A DNA stretch of 64,000 nucleotides, from NCBI RefSeq assembly GCF_024139115.2, contig NC_085141.1, positions 44,823,065 to 44,887,064 on the forward strand, read 5' to 3'. Source of the DNA: Armigeres subalbatus. Its lineage: Eukaryota; Arthropoda; Insecta; Diptera; Culicidae. Position 1 is the stretch's first letter; every line of letters begins with the position of its first letter. Of the stretch, positions 34,110 through 46,397 are shown in pieces. The notes below the pieces were generated by a model. It was not told where the DNA came from, did not search any database, and saw only the letters and a list, made by a program, of their open reading frames with translations. Both the position numbers and the translations under genes were made by a program.

Positions 34110-35954
34110 ATATCTAAACAGTTTGATAGATGTCTGAAGGGACTTGAGAATATTTGTCATTGTGACCAATAGTGAGCTATACGGGCTTATTAACATTAGA
34201 AAGCCTTTAATTCCTATTCTAATGCATCTTCCTGTTTGAAAACCAATTTTCGAAAATGGAAAAAATAAAGCAGGCAAACCATTAAGTATAAGTTTATGAT
34301 ATGTATTAGTATGGAAATCTAATTAACTTTCTAAGGATCGCCAAAAATTGCAAACAAATTTCTTTTTTGAGATCTTTGGTAGCGACATGCTTTATTTGAG
34401 TGCAAATTAATTACGAAAATGCCTGTTCACGGCATTGCGGCGCCAGGATTTTCCTGTGTTTCTGTTATTCGGGCATTTCACTTAATGTTACAAAACATCT
34501 TAGCAGTTTTTCGGGATTTCTAGAACAAACTTTCTGATTTCATTAAGTCAGCTCAAAGAACTGAAAGAACTGAAAGAATTTATTGCCCAAAACTACATTA
34601 TTTCGCTGGCGCGTGGTGTTTAAGCATATTTATTCATTAGCTTTCACCATGAAATCGAACGCGTGCAGTACATCGAAAAACAATCCTGAAAAAAATATTT
34701 GTTGGTCATTCTTATCATGATGAACAATTCATTTTGTTATTATTTTTCTGCAAATCTATTTCTATTTTTTCAAAGCACATTTTTGACAGCTGCCGCAGCC
34801 AAATTCCTTTTTTGCGGGTGGTTTAAAAAGGTTTTCAATTTACTCTTATAGAAGCAGGGATGCCAGACATACAGACATTTCTGTATTTATACAGACATTT
34901 GGACTTGCATACAGACATCATACAGATTACAGACATTATACAGACTTTTGATTAAAGTTACAGACTTTTACAGACATTCGGTTTTCAAAAACTATGAACT
35001 TATAAACAGAATTCTTGTTTTTTTGGGTTTTCAAATAAAATCGTTATGGGGATTTCGTACGAAATTCTATAAGGTAAACGGTATCATTTTGGAATTCCGT
35101 GAGGGGCCTTTTAGGCTTTTGAGCGGGATTGGGGATTAAACACAGAATCCTTTTAAAATTCCAAACAGAAATATTTTTTTATGTTATTCGAAGCCCTAAA
35201 AAGATTCCATTTAGAAGCCCAAAATTAATCCATTCGGAAGCACAAAAGCATTCCGTTAGTGTACTCAAAAGATATCTGTTCTTACGGATTTTTGTGCAAA
35301 ATTATGTCAACTGAGGTTTCTTAAGGAATCCCTTGGAGCTTATGAACGAAATTCTTTCAAACGGAATTCTGATGGGATTCAGAACGAAATCATTCTAGAA
35401 TTCCGAACGGAATAATTTTGGTCTTCCGAATGGAATTCTTTTGGACTTTCGAAAGAAATACTTTTGGACTTTCGATCGGAGCGTTCTAGGCTTGTGAATG
35501 GAATCTTTTTCTGCTTCTGGATAAGGGATTCCGATTAGAGTACTTATGGGATTTCCTATCAAAGTCCTAAAAGAATTTTGTTCGGAAGCGCAAAAGGAAT
35601 CGATTCGAAAACCCTGAAGACTTCCAAAAGCCCAAAAAGAAATCCGTTCAGAAAACAATCTCAGAACAAGTCCTTTCTCTGGGTTTCCGAGCGAAATTAT
35701 TTGGAGTTCTGGAAGCAATTCTATTATATTTTGGAACGAAATTCTCTTGGACTTCCAAAACAGAATTCTTTTGGGTTTCCGAACGGAACCTTGTTGGGCT
35801 TCTGAACGAAATTATTTTAGACTTAATTTTCATGCGGATTACTTTTAGACTTTCAAAAGGAATACTTTTGGAATTCTGTGGGAGCCATCTAGGGTTCTGA
35901 ATATTTTTTTTTCTGTCTCTGTACAAAGGATTATATTTGGGATTGCAAAGCCTA

Positions 35955-36054
35955 AAGAGGCCCGCACATAGGATACGTTTGCGTTGCGTTTGACACATTT
36001 CCCATGGAAAAACTGTCAAACGCAACGCAAACGTATCCTATGTGCGGGGCTCTT
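35955..36054. mobile_element. Palindromic MITE, 100 bp, nested in the hAT element
   Basis: CCCGCACATAGGATACG through TTTGACA (35961-35995) is perfectly inverted at 36014-36048 around an 18-bp centre. Fresh looking, so a late insertion. Edges AAGAG/CTCTT are also complementary, so the target duplication cannot be set. Confidence 0.85.
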
Positions 36055-36129
36055 AAGAGGATTATGTTCGGAAACCAAAAGGATTTGGTTCGAAAGCGCA
36101 AATGGTACTGGCAAAAAGAGTTACGTTTA

Positions 36130-36370
36130 GGCTTTGGTCCGATTCGCGAATTAAAATCAAATTAAACTTAAAAGTGCTAGTTCGGAAATTATGAAATCCC
36201 CCGGTCATAAGAACGACTGGTGCTGCCCAGCAAGACCAACAAAACATCTATCAAAAATGATTCAACATCTGTCAAAAGTAATCTTGCTCTGCAAGCAGGG
36301 TTATTTGAAAATTATTGAACTGTCATTTTTATGTTTAATTTGATTTTAATTCGCGAATCGGACCAAAGCC
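36130..36370. mobile_element. TIR MITE with TTA target duplication, nested in the hAT element
   Basis: TIRs of about 38 bp starting GGCTTTGGTCCGATTCGCG, nearly identical in both arms. TTA flanks at 36127-36129 and 36371-36373. Length 241 bp. The TWA-type duplication suggests PIF/Harbinger. Confidence 0.85.
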
Positions 36371-36609
36371 TTAGAAGCCAAAATAGTTTGAAAGACCAAA
36401 GGTTTTCCGTTTGTAAATCCAAAAGATGTCCCTTCCGTTCATCGGGTGTTTAAACGAATTTATTACTTCTGTGCCTCTCCTCCGAACAGAATTCTTTTGG
36501 ACTTCCCAACTTCCCAATTTTTAGAAAATTACTTAAATCATTAATTTATGCTATTGTAACAACATATATATTGATAAGAACATTATTCAGAGCCTTTAGT
36601 GGAATATTT

Positions 36610-36770
36610 TCACTTGTCCTAAGACGAGATAGTTTTATCTAATTTATTTTCACCACTTGATTGTAACTTTACAGTAACTTCATGATTACGTATTTCGATG
36701 TCAATAGCAACCTTACTTGTTTTCAGTATCTCGTACTTGGACTCGACTAAGTCTTACATCGACTTTTTGA
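36610..36770. mobile_element. Half copy of the palindromic MITE of 15030-15260
   Basis: TCACTTGTCCTAAGACGAG at the edge, then TACGTATTTCGATGTCAA, TATCTCGTACTTGGACTCGA, in the same order as the left arm at 15030. The second arm is missing. Confidence 0.65.
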
Positions 36771-36927
36771 TTATTGAAACCTCGAAATTCTACGTTGTCA
36801 AAAGCGCATAATTTTTTATTAATTTCACAATTCCTGTACCTTCTAAACTCCATACAGACAAATACAGACATTTTGCTGAGATTGATACAGACTTTTAGAA
36901 ATTGGATCTGGCATCCCTGTATAGAAG

Positions 36928-38356
36928 GCTTATAGTGGTTATCTAGATAGGGCTACTTGATCATAACATACTCTTATAGTGGTCATCAAAAGGTTGCCGT
37001 TTAAAATCTGGTTTTATTGGTAGATCTTTCAATTTGATCTTGAAAACCATTCATACAGCGGAATAAAACTTGGAATGTTACTTGAGTTGGGCTTCAAAAA
37101 ACTATTATACTGTCAACATACAAATGATCCAGTTTAAAGCAAAACTTTATCCACAATGCGATATCCACTTACAGTTGGATCAGATCAAATGCAAAGAAAA
37201 AAGATTTTTCTTAGAAATAGACGCGATTCCAACAGTTTTCCAAAAAAAGTAATGTCAAGTAATGTAAGTCAAGTAATGGTAATCCTCGTTTTATTTTCCG
37301 ACCAGACATGATTTCCACGGGAGCTAACTTGATTACGCTTTGGATCGCAGCCAGTACAGGAATTTCTCATTTTCAATGAGAGATGTCACGCGATGTTTAC
37401 ATATCTGCCCCTTTCAATATCTATCTTTCAATACTATACACCTATAGGTGTGGACTCTGTCTCATATATCATAGTGACAGTTAAATAATAAATTATCAAA
37501 AAAACCTGCTTGCAAGTACGTTTACTTTTGATAGATTTATGTTTTGATGGTTTTGCTAGGTGGCACCAGCCTTTTTCAAGACCGGGAGTTTTTTAAACCT
37601 TCGAACTGGCACTTTCAAGTTTAATTCGATAAATGAGATTGTGTTTCGATAAATTGTGTGTTTTTATTCGGATTCTGATAAACTTTTTTCTCAAAAGACC
37701 TTAGCCGGCCCTGTAAACACACTGTGAAACCATATTAAATTTCCAGTTCAGGCATCCGTAAATTGTCAAAATCGGATGATAATTGACAGAGTTACAATAT
37801 ATTTATTCAATTTCACCCAAAATTTGCTTCTCCCAGTTAATTTGGTCATGTACAGCACTTTACTAGTGCTAATGGCCGCCACAATCGAACTTTTAATAGC
37901 GTAGAAACAGTTTGAAGTTTGGCTTGTGTCGTTTGATATGTTTCCATCATCATAATGCTTAATTCATGATGATGGTGGTCGCTGCGATGTCAAGCAACAC
38001 AAACCAAACGTTAAATAGACTGCACCGTACCAGAACATAAGTTAAAATTTGGCAGCCATCACCGCACGTAACATGCTGAATAAATGACGAAAACAGAACA
38101 ATATAACTTAAGTTGTTGAAAACTAAATTTCCCGATCGAAAATCATTTTGCGATAATTGAATACCCCCGCGAAATGTAATGTGCAGTATGAATGGAGCTT
38201 TAAACTTCATAAACAGCACTAGCGCCACGCCAACAAACGGTGGCTTCAAGAACTAGTGCTTGTTTCACGGGGTTGGGTGAAACAAGTAATCATTGCCATT
38301 TAAAACGACCGTTCAGAGTGTGGGAGATGGGAATTTCATCAGTGTTACGTTTGTTT
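36928..38356. other. Noncoding, nothing recognised
   Basis: AT-rich with short unsupported frames (37070-37252; reverse 38249-37959). Confidence 0.35.
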
Positions 38357-40521
38357 GTACCGTGGATAATCATATTTCGGACATATTAAAACTTCGGACA
38401 CTTCAATTTGTATGAGAAATTTTCTGAAGTATTTAAACGAAATGTTTCATCAAGCTGTGTGGGAAGAACTCAAGCTCTAGCTTATTTTAATATAGTTGCA
38501 TTATAGTAAGCCATGATAATTCAGTACAACAAAACAATTGAAAGTCAGTCTGAACTGTCTAATTAAAATTATTTGCAATTTTTCGCCTCTGAAATTCTGA
38601 TGTCTGAAATTTGATTCATGATGTCCGAAATATGAATCCGAATCAGCTGCTGTCCGAAGTTAGAATCAAGCAAGTGCTGGACATTTTCATTAATCACTGT
38701 GGATATAATTAATCCGTAGTTCAAAGATGAATAGTATATGTTATGGTTGCAATGTTCATTTGAACTGAGTGGCTTAAAATGTGTGAATGCCTATGATTTT
38801 AAACCAGAAAGAGCTTAAGCGTCCGAGGTTTGAGTTTGCACGGTAGTTATAAGGAATGAAGTATGAGGTGAAAAGATTATCTCCTGCACTTAGCTTGCAC
38901 TGATTAATAGTCTAATAGTGATGAAATTTCGATTTTACTACCATTGGAAAAACGCCATCTCTTGCATTAATCGTTTTGACTGGTACCTTATTGTAAGTTC
39001 AGGGACGTCATATTAGCAACTTCAGTGCCACTGTGCCTAACGATATGACTAGGTGTACGCCGTTACACACTGTTTGAAAATATCTCTATCCCAGTGGAAC
39101 GTGTATGCACATACCGTGCAAACTCAAACCTCGGACGCATAAGCCTTAAGCTCTTTCTGGTTTAAAATCATAGGCATTCACACATTTTAGGCCACTCAGT
39201 TCAAATGAACATTGCAACAATAACATATACTATTCTTCTTTGAACTACGGATTAATTATATCCACATTGTTGCGTATAATATTTGTGATTAATGAAAATG
39301 TCCAGCACTTGCTCGATTCTAACTTCGGACAGCAGCTGATTCGGATTCATATTTCGGACATCATGAATCAAATTTCAGACATCCAATTACACGGCATCGA
39401 GGCGAAAAATTGCTAATAATTTTAATTAGACAGTTCAGACTGACTTTCAATTGTTTTGTTGTACTGAATTATTGCTTATGCTGTGATTGTTTAGACTTCT
39501 GCGAAAATTGTTATTGACATGTCATATCTCCTCATCATAGTAATCTGTTAAGTTACCAATGGTCTTGTTAAGGAATTTGACATTTCCCAAACACTTGTCA
39601 GCAGAGGTGAACATCTGATGTTGCTGTCTGGGACCCTTGCTGATCTGTCCTGAATGGGTTTTCCGAAGCTAATACTACTTGTTAGCAACAACTCGATTAC
39701 CTAGTACTTTTGTAAATTTTGATATCTTATGCGTTAACAATTGGCATTGAATCTAGGTACTACGCATTAGATGCAGAGCTTCTAATCAGTTCCTATACAC
39801 GTTCGAAATGTGCCGATTGAGCGACGGTAAAGGGCTATTTTTGGATTAGATATATTTCAATTTTAATTTACGTCAATTGTTCCTTTGCCATGTATTATCG
39901 ATCCCACGATTGATCCAGGATTGATCCTCCATCTAGTTTAGTTCAGATTTAATGCCAAAGCCACGAATCAATTGTGAAGGCATCCTTATAGGACGGAAAT
40001 AGCTATCCACCAAAACCTGCAGCACTTCTTAGTGGGATTTGTGGATTTCTAAGCGAAATGTACCCTGGATCTCGTCACGAAGTTAAATAAACAATCGTAT
40101 TTGAACTGACGAGTAGGTTGAACTGTTGTTGAAATCTCTATCTCGCATTTTTTACGACAGTATATTTTTGCAGCATCCTCTAATAAGCCTAATACACCAA
40201 CAAATCAACAAGCATTTTCATTTGACAACCGAAAAATCGGAAAATTATCAAAACAACCCAGGAAAAATCGAAGCATGCATGTATTTTTATTGCGCTGAGG
40301 AATCGTAACTGAGCATAATTTTTTTGCTCAGGAGTCTAATAAAGTGCAAAGTACTCAATATCATGGCTTACTATAATGCAACTATATTAAAATAAGCTAG
40401 AGCTATGAGTTCTCCCCACACAGCTTGATGAAACATTTCGATTAAATACTTCAGAAAATTTCACATACAAATTGAAGTGTCCGAAGTTTGAATTTGTCCG
40501 AAATATGATTATCCACGGTAC
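38357..40521. mobile_element. Foldback element with ~485-bp arms and GTCCGAA repeats
   Basis: Left arm 38357-38843. The right arm is in two parts, 39112-39473 and 40360-40521, both inverse to the left arm at about 90 percent. The end GTACCGTGGATAATC is mirrored by GATTATCCACGGTAC. Each arm carries at least five copies of TGTCCGAAATATGA / GTCCGAAGTTTGA, spread from terminus to inner end, ending with GTCCGAGGTTTGAGTTTGCA. The 268-bp centre is noncoding. GTAC at both edges may be a 4-bp duplication or part of the TIR. Superfamily unknown. Confidence 0.85.
39474..40359. mobile_element. Insertion within the right arm of the foldback element
   Basis: Compared with the left arm, the right arm is broken between GTACTGAATTAT (ends 39473) and CATGGCTTACTATA (40362). 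About 886 bp of unrelated AT-rich sequence lies between. GTACTCAATAT just before the right break resembles the left break sequence and may be a worn target duplication. No coding region; class unknown. Confidence 0.6.
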
Positions 40522-40934
40522 TTTCTTCTAAAACACCACCATTTTTCATAAATTTGCAAAATACCTGATTTTCCCATACATTTTATCGACTTCCAACTAC
40601 CATTCTTCCATGAGCTCATGGTGAAAATTGTGAAAATCTCAAAACATAGAGTAGCAGATTTAACAACACAGATAGAAACGCCGGTATCGCCACTCAGTGA
40701 CGAGTACCGTAAACAAGGTGCACGAAAGGTTGTTGTCTACACTTTTTACGGCTACACCCTTGAAGTAAATGTCATCGAAGTAAACAGTCGGTCCCTCACT
40801 TCAAGGTGTCAAGGTGAGGTTCCTGGGCGCCCCAAAATTAAACTACTTTTCATCGCGTTATACAGGGCTCTGGCTCCTCTTTTCCTGTGTTGGCGGGCCG
40901 CCACAAATCTTATGTACCAAAACCAACCTTTCAA

Positions 40935-43900
40935 ATCAATAAAAAAACAATCATAGGTTTGCCTCTAATATAATTTCGAACCTTATTGGTCATGTTTCAG
41001 GACCTGTGCGCCGATTGCAATTTATTAGCGGCAGCGTGATGAATAATTTTGAGTAAAGGCTGCCTTACACCTCGGGAAAATTTTCCGCCGGATTTTTGCC
41101 CCCGTGCATTTTAAATGGGGCCGGGATTTTGATTTTCCGTGCCCGAATCCCGAGAACATCGCATATGCAAAAATGCATGGGGAAAAAATCCGCGGACCGA
41201 ATTCCCGAGGTGGAAGGCTACCTTAAGCGGTAGCGGCGTGCCGACGTTCCACAACTGGTGATCGGAGGAAGCGGTGCGGAATTTACTGCATCATTTCGTT
41301 CGGAAGTTCCTTCAAGATTTCCACCCGAAGTTCCTTTAGGAAGTTGTTTCAGAAAATCCTCCGAAAGTTCTTTCTGGAATATCTCCGGAAGTTCCTTCAG
41401 AAATTCTTTCTGAAGCTCTTTCAGGTATTCCTCCGGAAGATCCTTCAGCAATTCCTTTAGAGGTTCCTTCAGCAATTCCTTTGCAAGTTCCTTCAGGAAA
41501 ATCCTTCAGTTATTCCTCTGGAAGCTGTGGTAAATAGAGCTTGATTCGAGAAATTAATGTATTTCAAATATAAATTCAGTATGAAACTGAATTCGTTTCT
41601 GTTTGGATTGATTTAACCGTGTACGTGTTACTACAGAAGCTCCTTCAGGAATTCCTCCGAAGTTAATCCAGAAATTCGTCCAGAAGTTTCTTCAGGAATT
41701 CCTTCGGAACTTCCTTCAGGAAACCTCCAAAAATTCCTCCAGCAATTGCTCCTGGATTCCTGGAGGAACTTCCGGAGGAATTCCAGGAGAAACTTCCAGA
41801 GGAATTCCTGGAGGAACTTCCGGAGGAATTCCTGGAGGAACTTCCGAAGGAATTCCTGGAGGAACTTCCGAAGGAATTCCTGGAGGAACTTCCGAAGGAA
41901 TTCCTGGAGGAACTTCCGAGGGAATTCGTGGAGGAACTTCCGAAGGAATTCCTGGAGAAACTTCCGAAGGAATTCCTGGAGGAACTTCCAAAAAAAAATC
42001 CTGGGGGAACTTCCGAAGGAATTCATGGAGGAACTTCCGAAGGAATTCCTGGAGGAACTTCCGAAGGAACTTCAAGAACTTATCCGGAGGTTATTTCCAG
42101 AATTTGTCAGTAAGTTTCTTCAGGAGTTCTTCTGGTAGTTTCTTCAGGAATTCCTCCGGAATTCCCTTCAAGAAATTGCTCCTGAAGTTTCTTCAGGAAT
42201 CCTTGAAGTTACTTTCGGAGGATTTACCGAAGTAACTGCTGTAGGAATTTCCGTAAAAATTGCTTAAGGAGCTTCCGGAGGATTTGCAGAATGAACTTTC
42301 GGATGATTTTCTGAAGGAACTTTCAGAGAAAGTTCTGAAGTAACGCCAGGAGAAATTCCTGAAGGAAGTTCCGGAGAAATTGCTAAGGGAACTTTCCGAA
42401 GAATTGCTGAAGGAACTATCGGATGAGTAGCTAAAGAAACTGCTGGTGAATTTTCGGATGAATTCCTGGAGGAACTTCCGGTGGTATTTAGATGGAGCTG
42501 ACGGAGGTACACCTGAAAAAAATTTCTGAAGGAACTTCCGGAGGAGTTCTCGAAGGAATTTTTGGAGCAATTGCTGAAGGATTTTCCGGAGGGATTCCTG
42601 AGTGAAGTTCCGAAGGAACTTCTGGACGAATTTCTGACAATACTTCCGAAGGAATTCTTGAAGGTGCTTCCAGAGGAATTACTGGAGTATTTTCCGGAGG
42701 AATTCTTGGAGGAACTTCCGGAGGAATTCCTGGAGGAACTTCCGGAGGAATTCCTGGAGGAACTTCCGGAGGAATTCCTGGAGGAACTTCCGGAGGAATT
42801 CCTGGAGGAACTTCCGGAGGAATTCCTGGAGGAACTTCCGGAGGAATTCCTGGAGGAACTTCCGGAGGAATTCCTGTAGGAACTTCCGGAGGAATTCCTG
42901 GAGGAACTTCCGAAGGAATTCATGGAGGAATTTCCGAAGGAATTCATGGAGGAACTTCTGATGGAATTCCTGGATGAACTTCCAAAGGAATTCCTGGAGG
43001 AACTCTCGAAGAACTTCCTGGAAGAACTTCCGAAGCAATTCCTGGAGGACCTTCCGAAGGAATTCCTGGAGGAACTCCTGAAAGAATTCCTGAAAGAACT
43101 TCCGGAGGTATTCCTGAAGGAACTTCCGGAGAAAGTTCCTTCAAAAGTTCCTTCGAAAGTTCCTCCGGAAATTCCTTCAGAAATTCCTTCGGAAGATCCT
43201 TCAGGAATTCTTCCGGATGTTCCTTCTGCAATTCTTCCGGAAGTTACTTCAGAAATTCCTCCGGAAGTTATTTTAGGAATTTCTACGGAAGTTCCTTCAA
43301 GAATTCCTTCGGAAGTTCCTTCAGTTATTCCTCCGGAAGTTCCTTCAGGAGTTCCTTAAGAATTCCTCCGGAAGTTAATTCAGGAATTCCTTAGGAAGGT
43401 TCTTCAGGAATTCTAAGGAAGTTTCTTCAGGAATTCTTTCGAGCTTCCTTCAAGAATTCTTTCGGAATTTAATTCAGGATTTCCTTCGGAAGATCCTTCT
43501 GAAATTATCCCAGTAGTTCCTTCAGGAATTCCTCCTAAGTTCCTTCCAGGAATTCCTCCAAAAGTTTCTCCAGGAATTCCTCCAAAAGTTCCTCCAGGAA
43601 TTCCTCCGGAAAATCTATGAGCAATTCCTCCTAAAGTTTCTTCGGAAGTTCTTTCAAGAACTTTTCCGGAGGTTACTTCCAGAATTTCTCAGGAAGTTTC
43701 TTCAGGAATTCCTCCGGAATTCCCTTCAAGAAATTGCTCCTGAAGTTTCTTCAGAAATCCTTGAAGTAACTTTCGGAGGAACTACCGGAGTAACTGCTGT
43801 AGGAATTTCCGTAAAAATTGCTTAAGGAGCTTCTGGAGGATTTGCAGAATGAACTTTCCGAAGAATTGCTGAAGGAACTTGCAGAGGAATTGCTGAAGGA

Positions 43901-44284
43901 ACTTCTGGAAGAATTGCAGGAGGATCTTCCGGAGGAATTCCTGAAAGAGCTTTAGGAGGAATTTATGAAGGAACTTCCGGAGAAATTCCTGAAAGATCTT
44001 TCGGAGGAATTTCTGAAAGAATTTTCGAAAGAACATCGAGTGGAATTCTTGAAAGAACTTCCAAACGAAATGATGCAGTAAATTACGCACCACTTCCTCC
44101 GATCATCAATGGTGGGACGTCGGCACGCCGCCACCGCTTACTTAAAATTATTCATCACGCCGCCTTTAATTAAATTGCAATTTGCGCACAGGTCTATCCC
44201 GGAACCGGTTCCGGGCGCCTGAAACATGACCAATAAGGTTCAAAATTATATTAGAGGCAAACCTATGATTGTTTTTTTCTTGAT
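40935..44284. mobile_element. Inverted-repeat-bounded block of 24-bp minisatellite
   Basis: Outer arms are inverted copies: ATCAA(T/G)AAAAAAACAAT, GTTTGCCTCTAATATAA, ATTGGTCATGTTTCAGG and GCACGCCG...CCACC recur in inverse between 40935-41300 and 44060-44284. The interior is made of a 24-bp unit with GGAATTCCTGG and AGGAACTTCC, with at least six strand switches. A homogeneous run of about ten near-identical copies is at 42700-42930. A ~230-bp stretch at 42074-42304 recurs at 43657-43864 in the same orientation. The 8-codon period gives long open frames on both strands (for example 42562-42879), which are not genes. Confidence 0.85.
41057..41223. mobile_element. TIR MITE with TAA duplication in the left arm of the minisatellite element
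   Basis: AGGCTGCCTTACACCTCGGG is inverted by CCCGAGGTGGAAGGCTACCT; TAA flanks at 41054-41056 and 41224-41226. The opposite arm near 44140 lacks the insertion and shows the empty site, which confirms the borders. 167 bp. Confidence 0.9.
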
Positions 44285-44499
44285 CTGATTCTGAGAAGTC
44301 GAAATGTGCGGACAACAGCTTTGGTAACGAACTTCAACTTATGAAACAAACTTCAAACCCACTTCCTTCCACTTCCGGATTTTTCCCGGAAGTGGCCAGA
44401 AGTAGAATCAAGATCAAAAAATGTTATCCTACATTTTTTTTCATGGTGAATCATGATGTTTGATATGTCTGATGCAATGTTTTTTTTTTCTCAAAAACC

Positions 44500-45030
44500 G
44501 GATTCAAGTCTTCCACAGAGTACCCGGAATTAGTTCCAGGTGTTCTGGGATGTTTGGATCAACTGGATTGAAAGGATCAAAATTGATAGTAGGAATCTAA
44601 AATTAGTTTCAAAATATCTTCCGCCAAAAAATACCGATGCCTCATGATACATTTCGAAGTATTCTGATATATGTCCCCAGTTAGAGCTCCGGAACCGGTT
44701 CCAGTGTGGCCATCATGCATCCACATTTGTTCAAAAGCATCGCAAATAAGCTTTCTTCGCGATACGGGTATAAAAAGACGATATTCGTACGAATAACAAA
44801 CATAAAAGTCAAAAATGTCCTAAATGGCCACCCGACAGACCCCACTGGAATGCCGTATAAATCCGGAACCGGTGGATCGACATGTCCAATCGATCGATCC
44901 TCTGAATCTATATCTGGTTGATGTACGAAAATTTCAATCAAATCGGTCAAAATTTAATGAATTAGAGCAAAACATCACCAAAATTTTGATGCACAAAAGA
45001 GGTTGGGGATGCAAAGGTTAAACCTTTTAA
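44500..45030. repeat. Tandem repeat, ~170-bp unit, with CCGGAACCGGTTCC core
   Basis: CCGGAA-type palindromes recur near 44524, 44691 and 44863 (spacings 167 and 172), with a related core at 44204 beyond the neighbouring inverted repeat. Each unit has GATCAA/GATCGA and AAAATTT-like stretches. Same general design as the 10.5-11.2 kb repeat. Confidence 0.55.
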
Positions 45031-45563
45031 GGGATTTTAGATACCATAGTGACACATTTAACCGGATAAAAAGTAGTGGTCATAGTGGGAGACTTTAACG
45101 TTTGGGATCGTATCTTTCTAGAAGCATTGTCGTGTTGAACGATGATTATGCACTAACGATCGAACGGTCTCTGCAGATCATGCATTGTGATTGCATAAGC
45201 GACAGGGGCCGTAGGGTCGTCATGGCTTACTGTCGCCTATTATGTATGGGTCATTTGTACTTTATATATACAAAAGTATGTTTCTCTATTTTCTATATTT
45301 CAGTTCTGCAGCTTAGCATGTTGCCCTGCACTGTAAACACATATTTGTCCCATATGAATAGAAAACCTAGCAAAGATGGGACAAATATGCGATTACAGGA
45401 AGTAGATATGACCGGTTTTAAAATCTTAGATTTTTCCCTCCCTTATAATAAAGTCATAAAGTGGTAAAAACTAAAAAATAATAATAATTTTATAGTCAAT
45501 AAGTCCCGTTTATAATGATAACTGCCAAAAATAATGGCAAAAAAAAGTTACGTTATATCGAGG
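45031..45563. other. Noncoding, nothing recognised
   Basis: The 121-codon frame at 45102-45467 has no recognisable domain and mixed composition. Confidence 0.35.
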
Positions 45564-46397
45564 TACAGAGACCGGCATTATAAAAAGCACACTAGCCGTT
45601 TTTCATACAAAATGGTCAACTTGGCAGATCTAGATCTCGATTGCGTGTGATCCAATTTTGCTGGAAATTTGACCAGAGCTCAGATATAACTTGAATTTTA
45701 CCACACCTGAGTTTCGGCCATATTGATTCATAGGGTAAAAAATTATTGCGGTAATACCAAAATGAATTTTTTGGCAAAAATTTATTTTTGAAATATCTTG
45801 AATTCTATAGGTTGTACACTAATGACTTATTCGGCAAAAACGCGTATTTTAGCAATACAAAAATGTTTGCGGAATATACTTGTACACCAAAAGTTGTAGT
45901 TTTCAAGATATTATAAATTCATTTTTTTTCCAAAAAAACTCAAAGGTGCAGCCCAATCGGGTTGTACGCAAAGGTGACGTAGGACTACGTAGCTATATGA
46001 AATTTCTGGTATTTGCCATAATAATTTGTGACGTTTTATTTACATTGAGCAAACTGCTCGGAGGCCAACTGAATCAAGAAGTCGAATAGTTGTTCCCAGA
46101 TGGATGGACTTTGAGTCTCTAACCATGGAATTAACATGACTCATCGGCCGCTGAAGCCACTCGACTGGCTCTCAGTCGAGGACATCACAATCCTTACTTT
46201 GCCACGTACGCTTACATCGCGGGCGAAAACCAAAAGTTGCAAATAAATATATTTGCGTTTGGTTTTACGCCACTTCTGATTCTGCTTATTTCTTCTTTAT
46301 TTCGGCAATTTTTGAGGATGGTCTCCTCCAAAAAGGTCTTGATACCAAAGAAGGTTGATCCGACAATCCGATATGAACTTTCTTTAAAGTGCAAAAC

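Larger units (their letters stand above)
34855..36919. mobile_element. Nonautonomous hAT-type element filled with minisatellite
   Basis: TIR CAGGGATGCCAGA at 34855 is matched by TCTGGCATCCCTG ending at 36919. The 8-bp target duplication TATAGAAG is exact (34847-34854 and 36920-36927). CAGGG termini and an 8-bp duplication are hAT hallmarks. Subterminal TACAGACATTT repeats (at least eight left, four right) look like transposase-binding arrays. The interior (35000-35940 and 36440-36530) is a degenerate ~27-bp repeat of TTCCGAACGGAATTC and TTTTGGRCTT. Three MITEs lie inside. No transposase. Confidence 0.88.

Noticed and set aside
41218..44134. Many overlapping ORFs on both strands rich in E, L, F or S, N
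   Set aside because: They come from the 24-bp minisatellite; 24 is divisible by 3, so each frame repeats an 8-residue peptide. No start context or unique domain.
45102..45467. 121-codon plus ORF
   Set aside because: No domain and mixed composition; it lies in noncoding sequence between repeat blocks.
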